Notes: a model not told the origin generated them from the sequence alone. A stretch of 64,000 nucleotides of DNA from Pseudokordiimonas caeni (GCF_026719705.1 NZ_JAPPRR010000004.1:62001-126000), one strand, 5' to 3'; shown: positions 40,034 through 49,427, counted from the first letter of the stretch. Translations and numbers: made by a program.

Positions 40034-42316
40034 TCAGAAGTCGATGTCGAGCGTCACAGTGGCCGAGCGGCCCGGCGCGATATAGGTGAAGGGCGCGCTG
40101 CTGCGATACAGGCTGTCGTAATAGACCTTGTCGGTCAGGTTCTGCACATTCAGCGAGATTTCCACGCCTTCCTTCAGCTCGAAATGCGCGAAGGCATCGA
40201 AGCGCCAGTGCGAGGGCAGATAGGTGGTGCCGACATAAGTGGTGCCGCCGTAAATCTTGCTCGCATACACCGCCGTACCACCGAAGCTGAAGCGCTCGGT
40301 TGCCTGATATTTGGCAAGGAGCGTCGCGCTCGTTTCCGCCACGTTCGGCAGTTTGGAGCCGATTTCCACTTCGTTGTCCGACGCAAGGATTTCGGTATCG
40401 AGAAGGGTGACGCCGCCAAACAGGCTGAGCTTTTCGGTCACATTGCCCGAGAGGCCGATCTCGAAGCCGTCAACGCGCTGTTCGCCGTTGAGCGTGGTGA
40501 CTTCCGACGAGCCCGAACCGGTGACCGAACGGCCAGCCGTTTTCTCGATACGGAAGAGCGCAGCGCTCACCAGGAAATGCTCGTCGAACACGGCCCATTT
40601 GGTGCCGATTTCGTAGTTCATGTTGCGTTCGGCATCGATGCTCTGGCTGCTGCCGGAAATGCCGCCATAGGCCGCACCGCCGCCGTCCACCTGCTCGCCC
40701 GGCGGGTTCGAGGACGAACCGATGGCGACATAGACGTTGCCGTTTTCGGCGGGCTTGTAGGTCACGCCGGCATGCCAGTTGAAGAAGTTGTCGTCGCTGC
40801 GAAGCTGCATGTCGCCGCCGCGCCCGCCAATGCTGGTGTAATCGATGCCGAAATCATCGAAACGCAGCCCGCCGAATACCTGCCACTGGTCATTCAGCTC
40901 GATCGTGTCGATCAGGAAGAAGGCCTTCGTGGAGATTTCGGATTCGGTGTAGGACGTGCCCGGAACGGCGAAAAGATCCCACGGCAGGTGCGGATCGGGG
41001 TTCCACAGATTCTGCGAAACCGAGGTGCTGGCCGGGGTCGGCGAACCGCCCGTGGACGGGTCTTCGGAATCGAGGAAGCCGTAGGGGTTGTTGTGGATTT
41101 TCTCTTTCGAGAATTCAAAGCCGCCCACAAAGGTGTGCTCGACGCCGCCGAAATCGGATTTCCAGGTCAGGTCCGTCTGGTTGACGAGATATTTGTTCGT
41201 CTGGTTCCGGTTCTTCGGGCTTGCCGATACGGTCCAGTTGGCCGGGTCTGGATCGGTGGTCACCGGGCGCTCGGGCGCCGAAACAACATAGCCGTTCCAG
41301 GTGTGGCCATAACGCAGGACGCTACGCAGCACCTTGCCGTCGCTCAGCTCAGCGCGGATCTGGCCGGTCACGATATCGATATTGTTCTTGTGGAAGTCGC
41401 GGTTCACAAGGCCATAGAAATTGTTGCGGTCCACCTTGAAGGGCTCGTTGTTCGCCACGTCATAGGGCACGCCCCAATCTGGCAGGCCGTCGGTTTCAAG
41501 GTGATAATAATCAAGGCCGAGCTCAACGGATTCGTTCATCTGGTAAGCGGCGGCTGCGGCCACGCCCCAGCGCTCGTTAAAGACCTCGTCACGACCGGCG
41601 GTTTCGCTGTCGTGATACATGCCGTTCACGCGCACAGCGAGCTTGTCACTGAGCTGGCGGTTCACATCGGCCGTCACGCGCTTGGTATCGTCGGTGCCGA
41701 CAGTCACTTCCACATCGCCGAAATCCTGGGCTTGCGGGGCTTTGGAGATCATCGAGATGGCGCCGCCGGTGGTACCGCGTCCGCCGAAGGCCGAGCTCGG
41801 ACCCTTGAAGATTTCGATCTGCTCAACGGCGAAGGTCTCGCGCGAGGTAACACCCGGATCGCGCACGCCATCGATATAAACATCGTTGCGGGCATCGAAG
41901 CCACGGATGAAGACGCGGTCACCGAAGGCGTTGCCGCCCTCTCCGGTGCCAAGCGTGACGCCCGGCTGGATGCGCATCAGATCACGGAAGGTGTTGGTGC
42001 CGGTGTCGTCGATCAGCTCTTTCGGCAGAACCGTGATCGATTTGGCCGCATCGAGGATCGATTGCGTCAGCTTCGAGGAAGCCGAACGGTCGATCTTGTA
42101 GGGCGCCATCGGGTCGGCATAGGGGTTGGAGCCGGCCTGACGGCCTTCGACCAGAACTTCCTCAATATCGTCATTCTTCGGGTTTTTCTTCGCGTCCGCT
42201 GTATCGGCGAAGGCGTGAGAGCTGACGAGAGCGGCCGAGAGAAGGCCAACCGTGCCGCGCGCGGCATGGCGCACTGCAACTTTCCTCAGTGAAAGAGGCT
42301 GCTTGTTACCGGACAT
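40034..42316 (-). CDS. TonB-dependent siderophore receptor (Fiu/PiuA-like, TBDR 2)
   Basis: Outer-membrane receptor of 760 residues from the ATG at 42316. A signal peptide (about 1-37, ending SHAFA) leads to a TonB-box/plug ([74 protein letters not shown]) characteristic of catecholate-type siderophore receptors, then the barrel ending [14 protein letters not shown] is 6 nt upstream of the ATG; a longer frame to 42463 is spurious. The linked PKHD dioxygenase is the usual partner. No Fur box was confidently identified, but inverted repeats lie upstream. Confidence 0.93.
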   Translation of the reverse strand: MSGNKQPLSLRKVAVRHAARGTVGLLSAALVSSHAFADTADAKKNPKNDDIEEVLVEGRQAGSNPYADPMAPYKIDRSASSKLTQSILDAAKSITVLPKELIDDTGTNTFRDLMRIQPGVTLGTGEGGNAFGDRVFIRGFDARNDVYIDGVRDPGVTSRETFAVEQIEIFKGPSSAFGGRGTTGGAISMISKAPQAQDFGDVEVTVGTDDTKRVTADVNRQLSDKLAVRVNGMYHDSETAGRDEVFNERWGVAAAAAYQMNESVELGLDYYHLETDGLPDWGVPYDVANNEPFKVDRNNFYGLVNRDFHKNNIDIVTGQIRAELSDGKVLRSVLRYGHTWNGYVVSAPERPVTTDPDPANWTVSASPKNRNQTNKYLVNQTDLTWKSDFGGVEHTFVGGFEFSKEKIHNNPYGFLDSEDPSTGGSPTPASTSVSQNLWNPDPHLPWDLFAVPGTSYTESEISTKAFFLIDTIELNDQWQVFGGLRFDDFGIDYTSIGGRGGDMQLRSDDNFFNWHAGVTYKPAENGNVYVAIGSSSNPPGEQVDGGGAAYGGISGSSQSIDAERNMNYEIGTKWAVFDEHFLVSAALFRIEKTAGRSVTGSGSSEVTTLNGEQRVDGFEIGLSGNVTEKLSLFGGVTLLDTEILASDNEVEIGSKLPNVAETSATLLAKYQATERFSFGGTAVYASKIYGGTTYVGTTYLPSHWRFDAFAHFELKEGVEISLNVQNLTDKVYYDSLYRSSAPFTYIAPGRSATVTLDIDF

Positions 42317-42351
42317 TTCGATCCCTGCGATTTTGTTATGGGGATGTCGGT

Positions 42352-42427
42352 GCAATCGAAACTGAAACTCACTCTCATGAACCGACGAACGCCTTCTTAT
42401 ATGCGATCCATTCGCAGTTTCAATCGC
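42352..42427. repeat. Inverted repeats upstream of the siderophore receptor
   Basis: GCAATCGAAACTG (42352-42364) and CAGTTTCAATCGC (42415-42427) match as an inverted repeat at 11 of 13 positions. Between them lies a perfect small palindrome TGCGA-TCCAT-TCGCA (42402-42416). These are in the leader/promoter of the receptor gene and could bind an iron regulator. No known consensus was matched. Confidence 0.35.
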
Positions 42428-42460
42428 AAAAGTGTCTTCTTGATACAATTGTGACAAAGA

Positions 42461-42502
42461 CAAAGAAAAAGGCCCGCTCCAGATGGTGGGACGGGCCTTT
42501 TT
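42461..42502 (-). terminator. Terminator after the lipoprotein gene at 42528
   Basis: AAAAAGGCCCG (42466-42476) and CGGGCCTTTTT (42492-42502) form an 11-bp stem with a 15-base loop. On the - strand the 3' arm ends CCTTTTTCTTTGTCTTTG. It separates the lipoprotein gene from the siderophore receptor promoter. Confidence 0.88.
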
Positions 42503-42527
42503 CAGGATTGCGTCAGGGCAGAAACGC

Positions 42528-43052
42528 TCAGCTGCGTTCCATATTGTAAACCGCCTCGTCGGGGCTCAGCTGGAAGCCGACGATCACTTCATAATCGTAG
42601 CGGCGGGCCTGCTCGATCGAGGGCACCACATGACGGATCGTCTGGGCGCTCGAGGCCTTGCCGTCGGCATCAAAATTCAGGGTCACCGGGTAGGTCTGCT
42701 TGGTGATGATGCGGCTGTTGTCCTTGAGGACTGCCACGAAATAGGAAATATCCACCGTGCGGCTCGTGAGCGCAGGGCCGGCAGTGGCGCCGACCACGAA
42801 GCGGGTGGTGGCGACCACGGATCCGCTTTCCTTGTCGTCAGGCTCGTCGCAGTCCGTCACCACATTCATGATGGTGGCGGTGTAGGAAACATCCTGATCG
42901 GTGCGGCCGCTGCCGGCGAAGCGCGTTACCGTGCCGGCGTCACCAACCACGGCAATGGCGGAGCAGCGTGAAATCTTCACCTCGAGCGGGTTTCTGTTGC
43001 AGGCTGCAACCATCAGGCAAAGCCCGGCAAGGACAAGAGCACGCGCGATCAT
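42528..43052 (-). CDS. Hypothetical lipoprotein
   Basis: Predicted lipoprotein of 174 residues. Signal peptide MIARALVLAGLCLMVAAC with lipobox VAAC, lipidated Cys at 18. The mature part looks beta-rich (YTATIMNVVTDCDEPDD, VVATTRFVVGATAGPALTSRTVDISYFVAVLKD, ITKQTYPVTLNFDADG); I do not recognise the family. AAGGGA lies 5 nt before the ATG at 43052; longer frames to 43139 have no signal. Monocistronic with its own terminator. Probably faces the periplasm from the outer membrane. Confidence 0.75.
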   Translation of the reverse strand: MIARALVLAGLCLMVAACNRNPLEVKISRCSAIAVVGDAGTVTRFAGSGRTDQDVSYTATIMNVVTDCDEPDDKESGSVVATTRFVVGATAGPALTSRTVDISYFVAVLKDNSRIITKQTYPVTLNFDADGKASSAQTIRHVVPSIEQARRYDYEVIVGFQLSPDEAVYNMERS

Positions 43053-43187
43053 GTATTCCCTTTCGATCAATCTCATCGCCGCGGGAAGCAAAGCATCCCG
43101 AAGCGCCGCGATCATAGGGTGGCATTTAGGCAGGCGCAAGGCACCAATCGTTGCATCGCTCCGGGTGAGCGGATAGGCTCCGCCCCC

Positions 43188-43610
43188 ATGATCCAGATCA
43201 CCGATACCATAGGGCTTGATGAAGCCGAAATCAGCTTCACTTTCATCCGCGCCGGGGGGCCCGGCGGGCAGAATGTGAACAAGGTTTCAACGGCCGCCCA
43301 GCTCAGGTTCGATGCGCGCCATTCGCCGTCGCTGCCGCCCTATGTGCGGGCGCGGCTTGAAAAGCTGGCGGGCTCGAAACTGACAACGGCAGGCGAGATT
43401 GTCATCACCGCCAACCGCTTCCGCACGCAGGAGGCCAACCGCGAGGACGCGACAAACCGTTTGATCGAGATGATCAAGGCGGCGTCGATCAAACAGAAAT
43501 ACCGGGTCCCGACCAAAGCCTCGAAAGCGCAGAAGAAGAAGCGGCTCGAGGCCAAGGGACACCGGTCCGGCATCAAGGCGATGCGGCGCGGCCCGGCGCG
43601 GGAAGATTAA
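43188..43610 (+). CDS. arfB: Alternative ribosome-rescue factor ArfB (YaeJ)
   Basis: Peptidyl-tRNA hydrolase of 140 residues that frees stalled ribosomes. The catalytic GGQ is at 26-28 in RAGGPGGQNVNKV. The basic C-terminal tail (KASKAQKKKRLEAKGHRSGIKAMRRG), which enters the empty mRNA channel, is present. The ATG at 43188 gives the family-standard N-terminus MIQITDTIGLDEAE; an upstream frame to 43119 is not supported. It is convergent with the LysR gene. Confidence 0.95.
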   Translation: MIQITDTIGLDEAEISFTFIRAGGPGGQNVNKVSTAAQLRFDARHSPSLPPYVRARLEKLAGSKLTTAGEIVITANRFRTQEANREDATNRLIEMIKAASIKQKYRVPTKASKAQKKKRLEAKGHRSGIKAMRRGPARED

Positions 43611-43630
43611 CCCCCTCGCCTTATACCTGC

Positions 43631-44530
43631 CTATACCTGTCGCAACACCTTGCGCGCCGCCCGCTGCACATCGCCGGTCAGGGCCTCAAGGAGCCGGGCG
43701 CCGACGCGGGACGCCTGCCAGTAAAGCCGCACTTCCGTCACCTTGCCCGGCAGCAGTTCCACCAGCCGGCCAGACTTCACATAAGGCGCCGCCAGCATCT
43801 CGGGGTTCATACCCCAGGCGAGGCCGGCGAGTGTGAGATCGATGAAGGCCTGTGTGGACGGCACCCAGTGCCGCGGCGAGGCCAGATCAACCCCGCAATG
43901 GTCCCTCGCCCAGCGTGCCTGCAGATGGTCCATCCGGTCGTACCGCAGCACCGGGGCGCCCTTTAAGCTTGCCTCATCAACCACGCTCGGAAAATGCTTC
44001 GCGACATAAGCGGGGCTCGCTACCGCCAGATAGCGCAGCGCGCCAAGCGCAACGGTGCGGCAGCCCTGTACCGGTGTCGGATCGGCGGTCACCGCCGCCA
44101 GCACCTCGCCGGAGCGCAACCGCTCTGCAGTATGTCCCTCATCCTCCAGCACCAGATCGAACAGCGCACCGGTCTTTTCGGAAAAGCTCGTAAGCGCCGC
44201 CGGGAACCATGTGTTCAGGCTATCGGAATTGACCGCAATCCGGATGGTGGGGCGTTCCTCCGCCTGCTGCCCAAGGATCGACGGCAGTTCCCCCACCATC
44301 TCGCTTTCCATCAGGCGGACCTGCTCGACATGGGCGCAGAGCCGCGCACCCACTGCCGTGGCGCGGCAAGGCTGTTCCCGCACCACCAGTACGGTGCCAA
44401 GGCGCTCTTCGAGGAGCTTCAGGCGCTGCGAGATGGCGGACGGCGTTACGCCAAGGGCAGCCGCCGCCCGCTCGAAGCTGCCTTCACGCACAATGGCCGC
44501 AAGGGCGGAGAGGGACGCATAATCAAGCAC
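43631..44530 (-). CDS. argP: LysR-family regulator ArgP/IciA-like
   Basis: LysR-type regulator of 299 residues. The winged helix at about 3-60 (LSALAAIVREGSFERAAAALGVTPSAISQRLKLLEERLGTVLVVR) leads to an effector-binding domain. The pairing with a divergent LysE/ArgO exporter 70 bp away is the classical ArgP-ArgO arrangement, in which ArgP with arginine/lysine activates the exporter. The intergenic region holds an ATTATATAAT palindrome. The gene name rests on sequence type plus context. Confidence 0.87.
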   Translation of the reverse strand: MLDYASLSALAAIVREGSFERAAAALGVTPSAISQRLKLLEERLGTVLVVREQPCRATAVGARLCAHVEQVRLMESEMVGELPSILGQQAEERPTIRIAVNSDSLNTWFPAALTSFSEKTGALFDLVLEDEGHTAERLRSGEVLAAVTADPTPVQGCRTVALGALRYLAVASPAYVAKHFPSVVDEASLKGAPVLRYDRMDHLQARWARDHCGVDLASPRHWVPSTQAFIDLTLAGLAWGMNPEMLAAPYVKSGRLVELLPGKVTEVRLYWQASRVGARLLEALTGDVQRAARKVLRQV

Positions 44531-44600
44531 ATTAGCATTCCTTAATTCACATTATATAATTGAGATACACTAATATTCGGGCCAGCGCTACAACGGCGCC
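44531..44600. promoter_or_regulatory. argP-argO intergenic control region
   Basis: A 70-bp A/T-rich region between the divergent LysR and LysE genes with a perfect 10-bp palindrome ATTATATAAT (44551-44560) and a TACACT -10-like sequence toward argO (44566-44571). LysR regulators typically bind such a shared region. Exact site unproven. Confidence 0.45.
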
Positions 44601-45227
44601 ATGACCGAGATCCTTTCAACATTCGCCAATGGCTTTGCCATCACCGCCGCCCTCATCATGGCCATCGGGGCCCAGAATATGTTCGTGCTGCGACAAGGAT
44701 TGCAGCGCGAGCATGTGGGGCCGATCGTCCTGTTCTGTGTGGTGTCCGACGGCCTCCTGATCAGTGCCGGTGTGGCCGGCATGGGAGCAGCGCTTGAGCT
44801 TGTCCCCGGCCTGTCGCTTTTCCTGTCGCTCGGCGGCGCTTGTTTCCTTGGCTGGTACGGGGCCGTGGCCTTCCGCCGGGCGGCAACGTCAAGCTCCATG
44901 CAGGTGGCAGGCGGCGCAGGTAAAACACTTGCCGCAGCCCTCGCCGGGGCCGCCGGTTTCACCTTCCTCAACCCCCATGTCTATCTCGATACGGTGCTGC
45001 TGATGGGGGCCGTTAGCTCGACCATCGCCGAACAGTTGCGGCCCGTATTTGTAGCCGGGGCCCTGACTGCCAGTATCATCTGGTTCACGGCACTTGGTTT
45101 CGGCGCGCGTTTTCTGTCGCCCCTCTTCGCCCGACCCGCCGCATGGAAAGTGCTTGATGCCCTTGTCGGCACCATGATGGTGGCAATGGCGGTCGGACTT
45201 CTTGTCCACGCCTTCGATCTGGCCTGA
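44601..45227 (+). CDS. argO: LysE/ArgO-family amino acid exporter
   Basis: Inner-membrane exporter of 208 residues with about six helices. The N-terminus NGFAITAALIMAIGAQNMFVLRQGLQREHVGPIVLFCVVSDG is the LysE hallmark (GAQNxFVLRQG), and FTFLNPHVYLDTVLLMGAVSS is the mid-protein signature with conserved NPH-D. It exports arginine and probably lysine. It is divergent from the argP-like regulator. Confidence 0.94.
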   Translation: MTEILSTFANGFAITAALIMAIGAQNMFVLRQGLQREHVGPIVLFCVVSDGLLISAGVAGMGAALELVPGLSLFLSLGGACFLGWYGAVAFRRAATSSSMQVAGGAGKTLAAALAGAAGFTFLNPHVYLDTVLLMGAVSSTIAEQLRPVFVAGALTASIIWFTALGFGARFLSPLFARPAAWKVLDALVGTMMVAMAVGLLVHAFDLA

Positions 45228-45236
45228 AGCCCCTCC

Positions 45237-45926
45237 TCAGGCCGGCTTGCCGAGCGCCTTGAAGCCTTCCCCGAACACGCGGGTCATGCGGTCGAGGATC
45301 GCTGCGAAATCGCCGGACCGGCACTGACCGCCCGACAGCACATCGATCCGCCCCGTTTGCGCCAGCGACAGGGAAATCGCCCCCGACATCAGGTGATAGA
45401 ACCAGTAGATATCGGCTTCCTTCACATCCGGGCGCACTTCAGCCAATAGCTCCACAAGCCGCCGCACCACCGGATCGAATGGCGTGTGGGTCGTATCCAC
45501 ATCGCCGCCCATCGTGGTGCTGTTCAGCTTGGCGATCAGCGCGCCATAGTTCAGATAGCCGGGCTCGCCCGACATCATGAAACGGAAGGTCGGCTCCAGA
45601 TAGGCCCGCACCACGCCCTCGGCCGTCATCTTGCCCGCATGCGCCGCCGCGTAGGCATCGAGCGATGTCTGCCGGGTTTCGTTCACAAGGCCGGCGCGGC
45701 GGGCGATCACGGCATCGAACAGCCCGGTCTTCGTGTTGAAATAATAATGCAGGAGCGACGTATCGGTCCCCGACGCGGAGGCGATCTCGCGCATCGTAAC
45801 GCCGTCATAGCCGCGCCGTGCCAGCAGTTCCTCGGCAGCGTCCAGAATACGCTCCCGCGATTCCTCGCGCCGGTCCGCCTGCCGGCGCCGTACCGGTTGT
45901 TTCTTCGCGGTTGATACTGCCGCCAT
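45237..45926 (-). CDS. TetR-family transcriptional regulator
   Basis: TetR repressor of 229 residues. The DNA-binding domain (about 20-70) is RERILDAAEELLARRGYDGVTMREIASASGTDTSLLHYYFNTKTGLFDAVI. The C-terminal region (about 80-220) has the TetR_C fold with VVRRLVELLAEVRPDVKEADIYWFYHLMSGAISLSLAQTGR; ligand unknown. It is divergent from TBDR 3, and a perfect 22-bp palindrome lies between them, making local control likely. Confidence 0.9.
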   Translation of the reverse strand: MAAVSTAKKQPVRRRQADRREESRERILDAAEELLARRGYDGVTMREIASASGTDTSLLHYYFNTKTGLFDAVIARRAGLVNETRQTSLDAYAAAHAGKMTAEGVVRAYLEPTFRFMMSGEPGYLNYGALIAKLNSTTMGGDVDTTHTPFDPVVRRLVELLAEVRPDVKEADIYWFYHLMSGAISLSLAQTGRIDVLSGGQCRSGDFAAILDRMTRVFGEGFKALGKPA

Positions 45927-45990
45927 CCCTGTCCCCTCTTGTTGGCGCCACTTTGGCCTGCCCGCCCGATCATGACAAGTCCCAACTTAA

Positions 45991-46012
45991 ATTTATTGAT
46001 CGATCAATAAAT
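45991..46012. promoter_or_regulatory. 22-bp perfect palindrome, TetR operator candidate
   Basis: A perfect 22-bp palindrome with arms ATTTATTGATC / GATCAATAAAT (45991-46012) in the TetR-TBDR 3 intergenic region. TTGACA (46016-46021), a consensus -35 toward the receptor, begins 4 bp downstream, so a repressor bound here would block it. Operator function is inferred. Confidence 0.7.
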
Positions 46013-46112
46013 AAATTGACACCAACCCGGTTTGGCGCAAGCCTGATGCTCGGCGCGTGGAGGGCGCCCGCCTCAGGACGCTACGTCCGGGCTGAAAACG
46101 GGAGGGTTTCAT

Positions 46113-48452
46113 ATGATCAGGGTTCAACGGACTCTGCCGGCGCGGCTTCTGCTCGCCGGCGCTTCGGCAGCGGCACTTGCTACCGGCATGCCGGCCATTG
46201 CACAGGATACAACGGGCGACGACGAGGCGCTCACCATCGATACCATCGTCGTTACGGCCCGGCGCCGCGACGAATCGATTGTCGAAGTGCCGATTGCCGT
46301 CAGCACTTTCGACGCCGACAAGCTGGACATGCGCGGGGCGCTGGATATCACCGCCCTGCAGCGCAACACGCCGAACCTGACACTGCAGGTTTCGCGCGGC
46401 ACCAACTCCACGCTTACCGCCTTCATTCGCGGTGTGGGGCAGCAGGATCCCCTGTGGGGCTTCGAGCCCGGTGTCGGCCTTTATGTGGACGATGTTTATA
46501 TCGCCCGCCCGCAAGGCGCGATCCTTGATATTTTCGATATTGAACGGATCGAGGTCCTGCGCGGCCCCCAGGGCACGCTTTACGGGCGCAACACCATCGG
46601 CGGTGCCGTTAAATACATCACCCGGCGGCTCGGGCAGGAGCCGAGCTTCAAGGTCCGCACCAATCTCGGCAATTACGAGCAACGCGATCTGGTGGCCTCG
46701 GGCTCGGTTCCCCTTGGCAACAAGGTGGCGCTCGGTGCGGCTGTCGGCTGGTATAACCGCGATGGCTACGGGACCAACCATTTCACGGGCGCGGAAACCA
46801 ACAACAAGAAGTCTTTCGCCGCTCGTCTCACCCTTGAGGCAACGCCCAGCGAAAACCTGTTCTTCCGCCTGAGCGCGGACAGGACAGACGACGATTCGAA
46901 TACCAACCACGGCCACCGCGAAGCGGCTGTTCCTGCCGACTGGGCGGTGCTGCCGGCAGTCCTGCCGGGCTACAGCCCTTCGGCTGAGCCGGTACCCGCC
47001 GGCGCCTTCCCGGTACAGGCCAACAAGTATGACACCTGGGCCGGCCTCGGTGATGAAGGCGAAGTGATCACGCAGGGTCTCTCGGGCCTTGTCGAGTGGA
47101 CGCTGAGCGACAGCCTGACCTTCAAATCGATCACCGCTTACCGCGACGGTGTGACCCACGGCACCGGCATTGATTTCGACGGCACCCCTGCCCCGATCCT
47201 CGATATCAGTGCGGGCGGCACGGTTTATGACGACCACCAGTTTTCGGAAGAGCTGCAACTGGTGATCCAGCGCGACAGCTGGAGCGGCATTCTTGGCGCC
47301 TATTATCTCGATGCACTGGCGACCGGCCAGTATGACACCATCCTCGGCATCGGAGCGGCTGCGATCCCCGGCGTGCCGACACCGCACCTGACTCAAGGCA
47401 CCAGCGGTGAGGTTGATACCAAGTCCATCGCCCTCTTTGGCGATTTCGACTTTGACATCGGCGAGCGCTGGAACCTGTCTCTCGGTGGCCGCTGGACGCG
47501 CGACAAGAAAGAAGGCACTGTCTTCAAGGCCAATTATCTGGGCCTTGGCTCGCCCATCTCGGGCGTCAATAGCAGCATCCTGATCCAGACGCTGACTGAT
47601 TACACCCGCGAGCTGACCTTCGAGGAATTCACCCCGCGCGTCAGCCTGTCCTATGCGCTTGCCGATGATATGAATGTCTATGCCGCCTATAGCCGCGGTT
47701 TCAAATCGGGCGGCTTCGACATGCGGGGCGATGCCACCGCAACCCCGGCAACCCAGGAAGGCTATGAGCCCGAAACGGTCGATTCCTTCGAAATCGGCCT
47801 CAAGGGCAATGTGCTCGATGGCCGGCTCTCCTTTGCGGGCGCCATCTTCCACACCCTGTATGACGGCCAGCAGGTGACAAGCCAGCAGGTGAACCAGGCC
47901 GGCACGGGCGTGGTCAGCTTTGTCGACAACGTCGGTTCTTCCACCATCAACGGCGCGGAGCTTGAAGCAACGGCCTGGTTCTCGAACGCCTTCAGCGTCG
48001 ATTTCGCACTTGGCTATGTGGATGCCGAGTTTGATGAATATCTGGCCTATGCCCCAAGCGGCGGCGGCTATGTGCAGGTGGACGTGGCAGACCAGCGCCA
48101 GTTCCAGAACACGCCTGAATGGAACGGCAACGTGGCGCTCAATTACATGATCGACATGGATACACGCGGCACGCTCGCACTGCGCGGGGCATTGTCGTTC
48201 CGCAGTTCGATCAACATGTTCGAAACGCCGGTGCCGGCCATCGACCAGCCGGCTTACGAGCTTCTGGACGCCAGCATTGTGTGGACGGCGGCAAACGAGA
48301 AGTGGCGGGTCGGCATCCATGGCCGCAACCTGACGAACGAACGCTACCGTACCGGTGCCTATAATTTCCCGGGCCTTGCCTTCGGGGATTCGATTATCGG
48401 CTTCTACGGTGCGCCGCGCACCATCTTTGCCTCGATCGAGTATCGCTACTGA
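46113..48452 (+). CDS. TonB-dependent outer-membrane receptor (TBDR 3)
   Basis: Receptor of 779 residues. Signal peptide about 1-30 (ending AIAQD), TonB box-like IDTIVVTARRRDESIVEVPIAVSTF, plug domain (ALDITALQRNTPNLTLQVSRGTNSTLTAFIRGVGQQDPLWGFEPGVGLYVDDVY, DIERIEVLRGPQGTLYGRNTIGGAVKYIT), barrel to the C-terminus ASIEYRY. GGGAGGG precedes the ATG. The neighbouring TetR gene and alpha/beta hydrolase suggest a regulated uptake and ester/lactone-degradation module. The substrate is unknown; this plug class is common in sphingomonad-like degraders of complex organics. Confidence 0.93.
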   Translation: MIRVQRTLPARLLLAGASAAALATGMPAIAQDTTGDDEALTIDTIVVTARRRDESIVEVPIAVSTFDADKLDMRGALDITALQRNTPNLTLQVSRGTNSTLTAFIRGVGQQDPLWGFEPGVGLYVDDVYIARPQGAILDIFDIERIEVLRGPQGTLYGRNTIGGAVKYITRRLGQEPSFKVRTNLGNYEQRDLVASGSVPLGNKVALGAAVGWYNRDGYGTNHFTGAETNNKKSFAARLTLEATPSENLFFRLSADRTDDDSNTNHGHREAAVPADWAVLPAVLPGYSPSAEPVPAGAFPVQANKYDTWAGLGDEGEVITQGLSGLVEWTLSDSLTFKSITAYRDGVTHGTGIDFDGTPAPILDISAGGTVYDDHQFSEELQLVIQRDSWSGILGAYYLDALATGQYDTILGIGAAAIPGVPTPHLTQGTSGEVDTKSIALFGDFDFDIGERWNLSLGGRWTRDKKEGTVFKANYLGLGSPISGVNSSILIQTLTDYTRELTFEEFTPRVSLSYALADDMNVYAAYSRGFKSGGFDMRGDATATPATQEGYEPETVDSFEIGLKGNVLDGRLSFAGAIFHTLYDGQQVTSQQVNQAGTGVVSFVDNVGSSTINGAELEATAWFSNAFSVDFALGYVDAEFDEYLAYAPSGGGYVQVDVADQRQFQNTPEWNGNVALNYMIDMDTRGTLALRGALSFRSSINMFETPVPAIDQPAYELLDASIVWTAANEKWRVGIHGRNLTNERYRTGAYNFPGLAFGDSIIGFYGAPRTIFASIEYRY

Positions 48453-48514
48453 CCGGGGCATGGTGCCGCCGGGTCCCCCAGGAACCGGCGGCGCCACCAA
48501 GGATGGATGACACG

Positions 48515-49384
48515 ATGAAAGACTTCTTCTGGCGCTCGCAGGACGGGCTCAATCTCCATGCTGCCGACTATAGGCCCGAAGGCCGCGAGAAAGGCCTGCC
48601 GATCATTTGCGTGCCGGGCCTCACCCGCAACGCCCGCGACTTCAGCGATTTCGCACCGTGGGCGGCGAGCCTTGGTCACCGCGTCCTCGCCGTTTCCCTG
48701 CGTGGCCGGGGGCAATCGGACCGCGACCCGAAGCCGCGCCGTTACCGGCCGGATACCTATGCCCGCGATATCGTCACGCTCATGGATACGCTGGGCCTTT
48801 CGCGTGCCATCCTCGTCGGCACCTCGCTTGGCGGGCTTGTCACGCTGGAACTGGCCCATATCGCCCCGCACCGGGTAGCGGCAGCTGTCCTGAATGATAT
48901 CGGGCCGAGTGTCGACAAAAGCGGTATCGCCCGCATCGCATCCTACGCCGGCACGGCAGCCCCGGTGACCGACTGGCAAAGTGCCGCCGCACACTGCGAG
49001 CGTATCAATGGCGTCGCCTTCCCGGATTTCACGGAAGCCGACTGGCAGCGCCTCGCCCGCTGGACCTTCGCCGAAGGGCCGGAAGGTCAACCGGTGCTGG
49101 ATTATGACCGCGCCATTTTCCGCCCCGCCCCGCGCTGGCTGATGCCGGTGATCGAATGGCACCTGTGGCGACGCTTCCGCAATCTCGCGGCGGACCGCCC
49201 CGTATTGGCGCTGCGCGGCGCGATATCGGATATCCTGTCGGCTGAGACGTTGGCCCGCATGGGTGCCACCGCACCCGGCGTGCAGACCGTGGAAGTACCC
49301 CGCGTCGGCCACGCCCCCACCCTTTCGGAACCCGCTGTCAAAACTGCGATGAAGGACTTCTTCGCCGCCCTGCCGCCCGCGTAG
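48515..49384 (+). CDS. Alpha/beta hydrolase
   Basis: Soluble hydrolase of 289 residues with an alpha/beta-hydrolase fold. The oxyanion region is ICVPGLTRNARDF, the nucleophile elbow GTSLGG contains the catalytic Ser, and VGHAPTLSEPAV contains the catalytic His. The RGRGQSDRDP segment is typical of esterases and lactonases. The ATG at 48515 (AAGGA 11 nt upstream) is preferred over an ATG at 48503 that touches its Shine-Dalgarno. It follows TBDR 3 by about 60 bp; a strong GC hairpin (48463-48498) lies between them. Substrate unknown. Confidence 0.85.
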   Translation: MKDFFWRSQDGLNLHAADYRPEGREKGLPIICVPGLTRNARDFSDFAPWAASLGHRVLAVSLRGRGQSDRDPKPRRYRPDTYARDIVTLMDTLGLSRAILVGTSLGGLVTLELAHIAPHRVAAAVLNDIGPSVDKSGIARIASYAGTAAPVTDWQSAAAHCERINGVAFPDFTEADWQRLARWTFAEGPEGQPVLDYDRAIFRPAPRWLMPVIEWHLWRRFRNLAADRPVLALRGAISDILSAETLARMGATAPGVQTVEVPRVGHAPTLSEPAVKTAMKDFFAALPPA

Positions 49385-49427
49385 CGCTTGACCGCCAATC
49401 GCCCAAGGGATAGCAAGGGGCAACAGC

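Noticed and set aside
39836-42292. 818-codon + strand open frame opposite the siderophore receptor
   Set aside because: Antisense shadow; the receptor on the - strand has a signal peptide, plug and barrel.
46022-46035. CCAACCCGGTTTGG imperfect palindrome next to the TetR operator
   Set aside because: Only 12 of 14 positions are symmetrical and it lies in GC-rich sequence; the nearby 22-bp perfect palindrome is a much better operator.
45993-48500. 835-codon - strand open frame opposite TBDR 3
   Set aside because: Shadow frame; it also crosses the TetR operator region, and no motifs are recognised.
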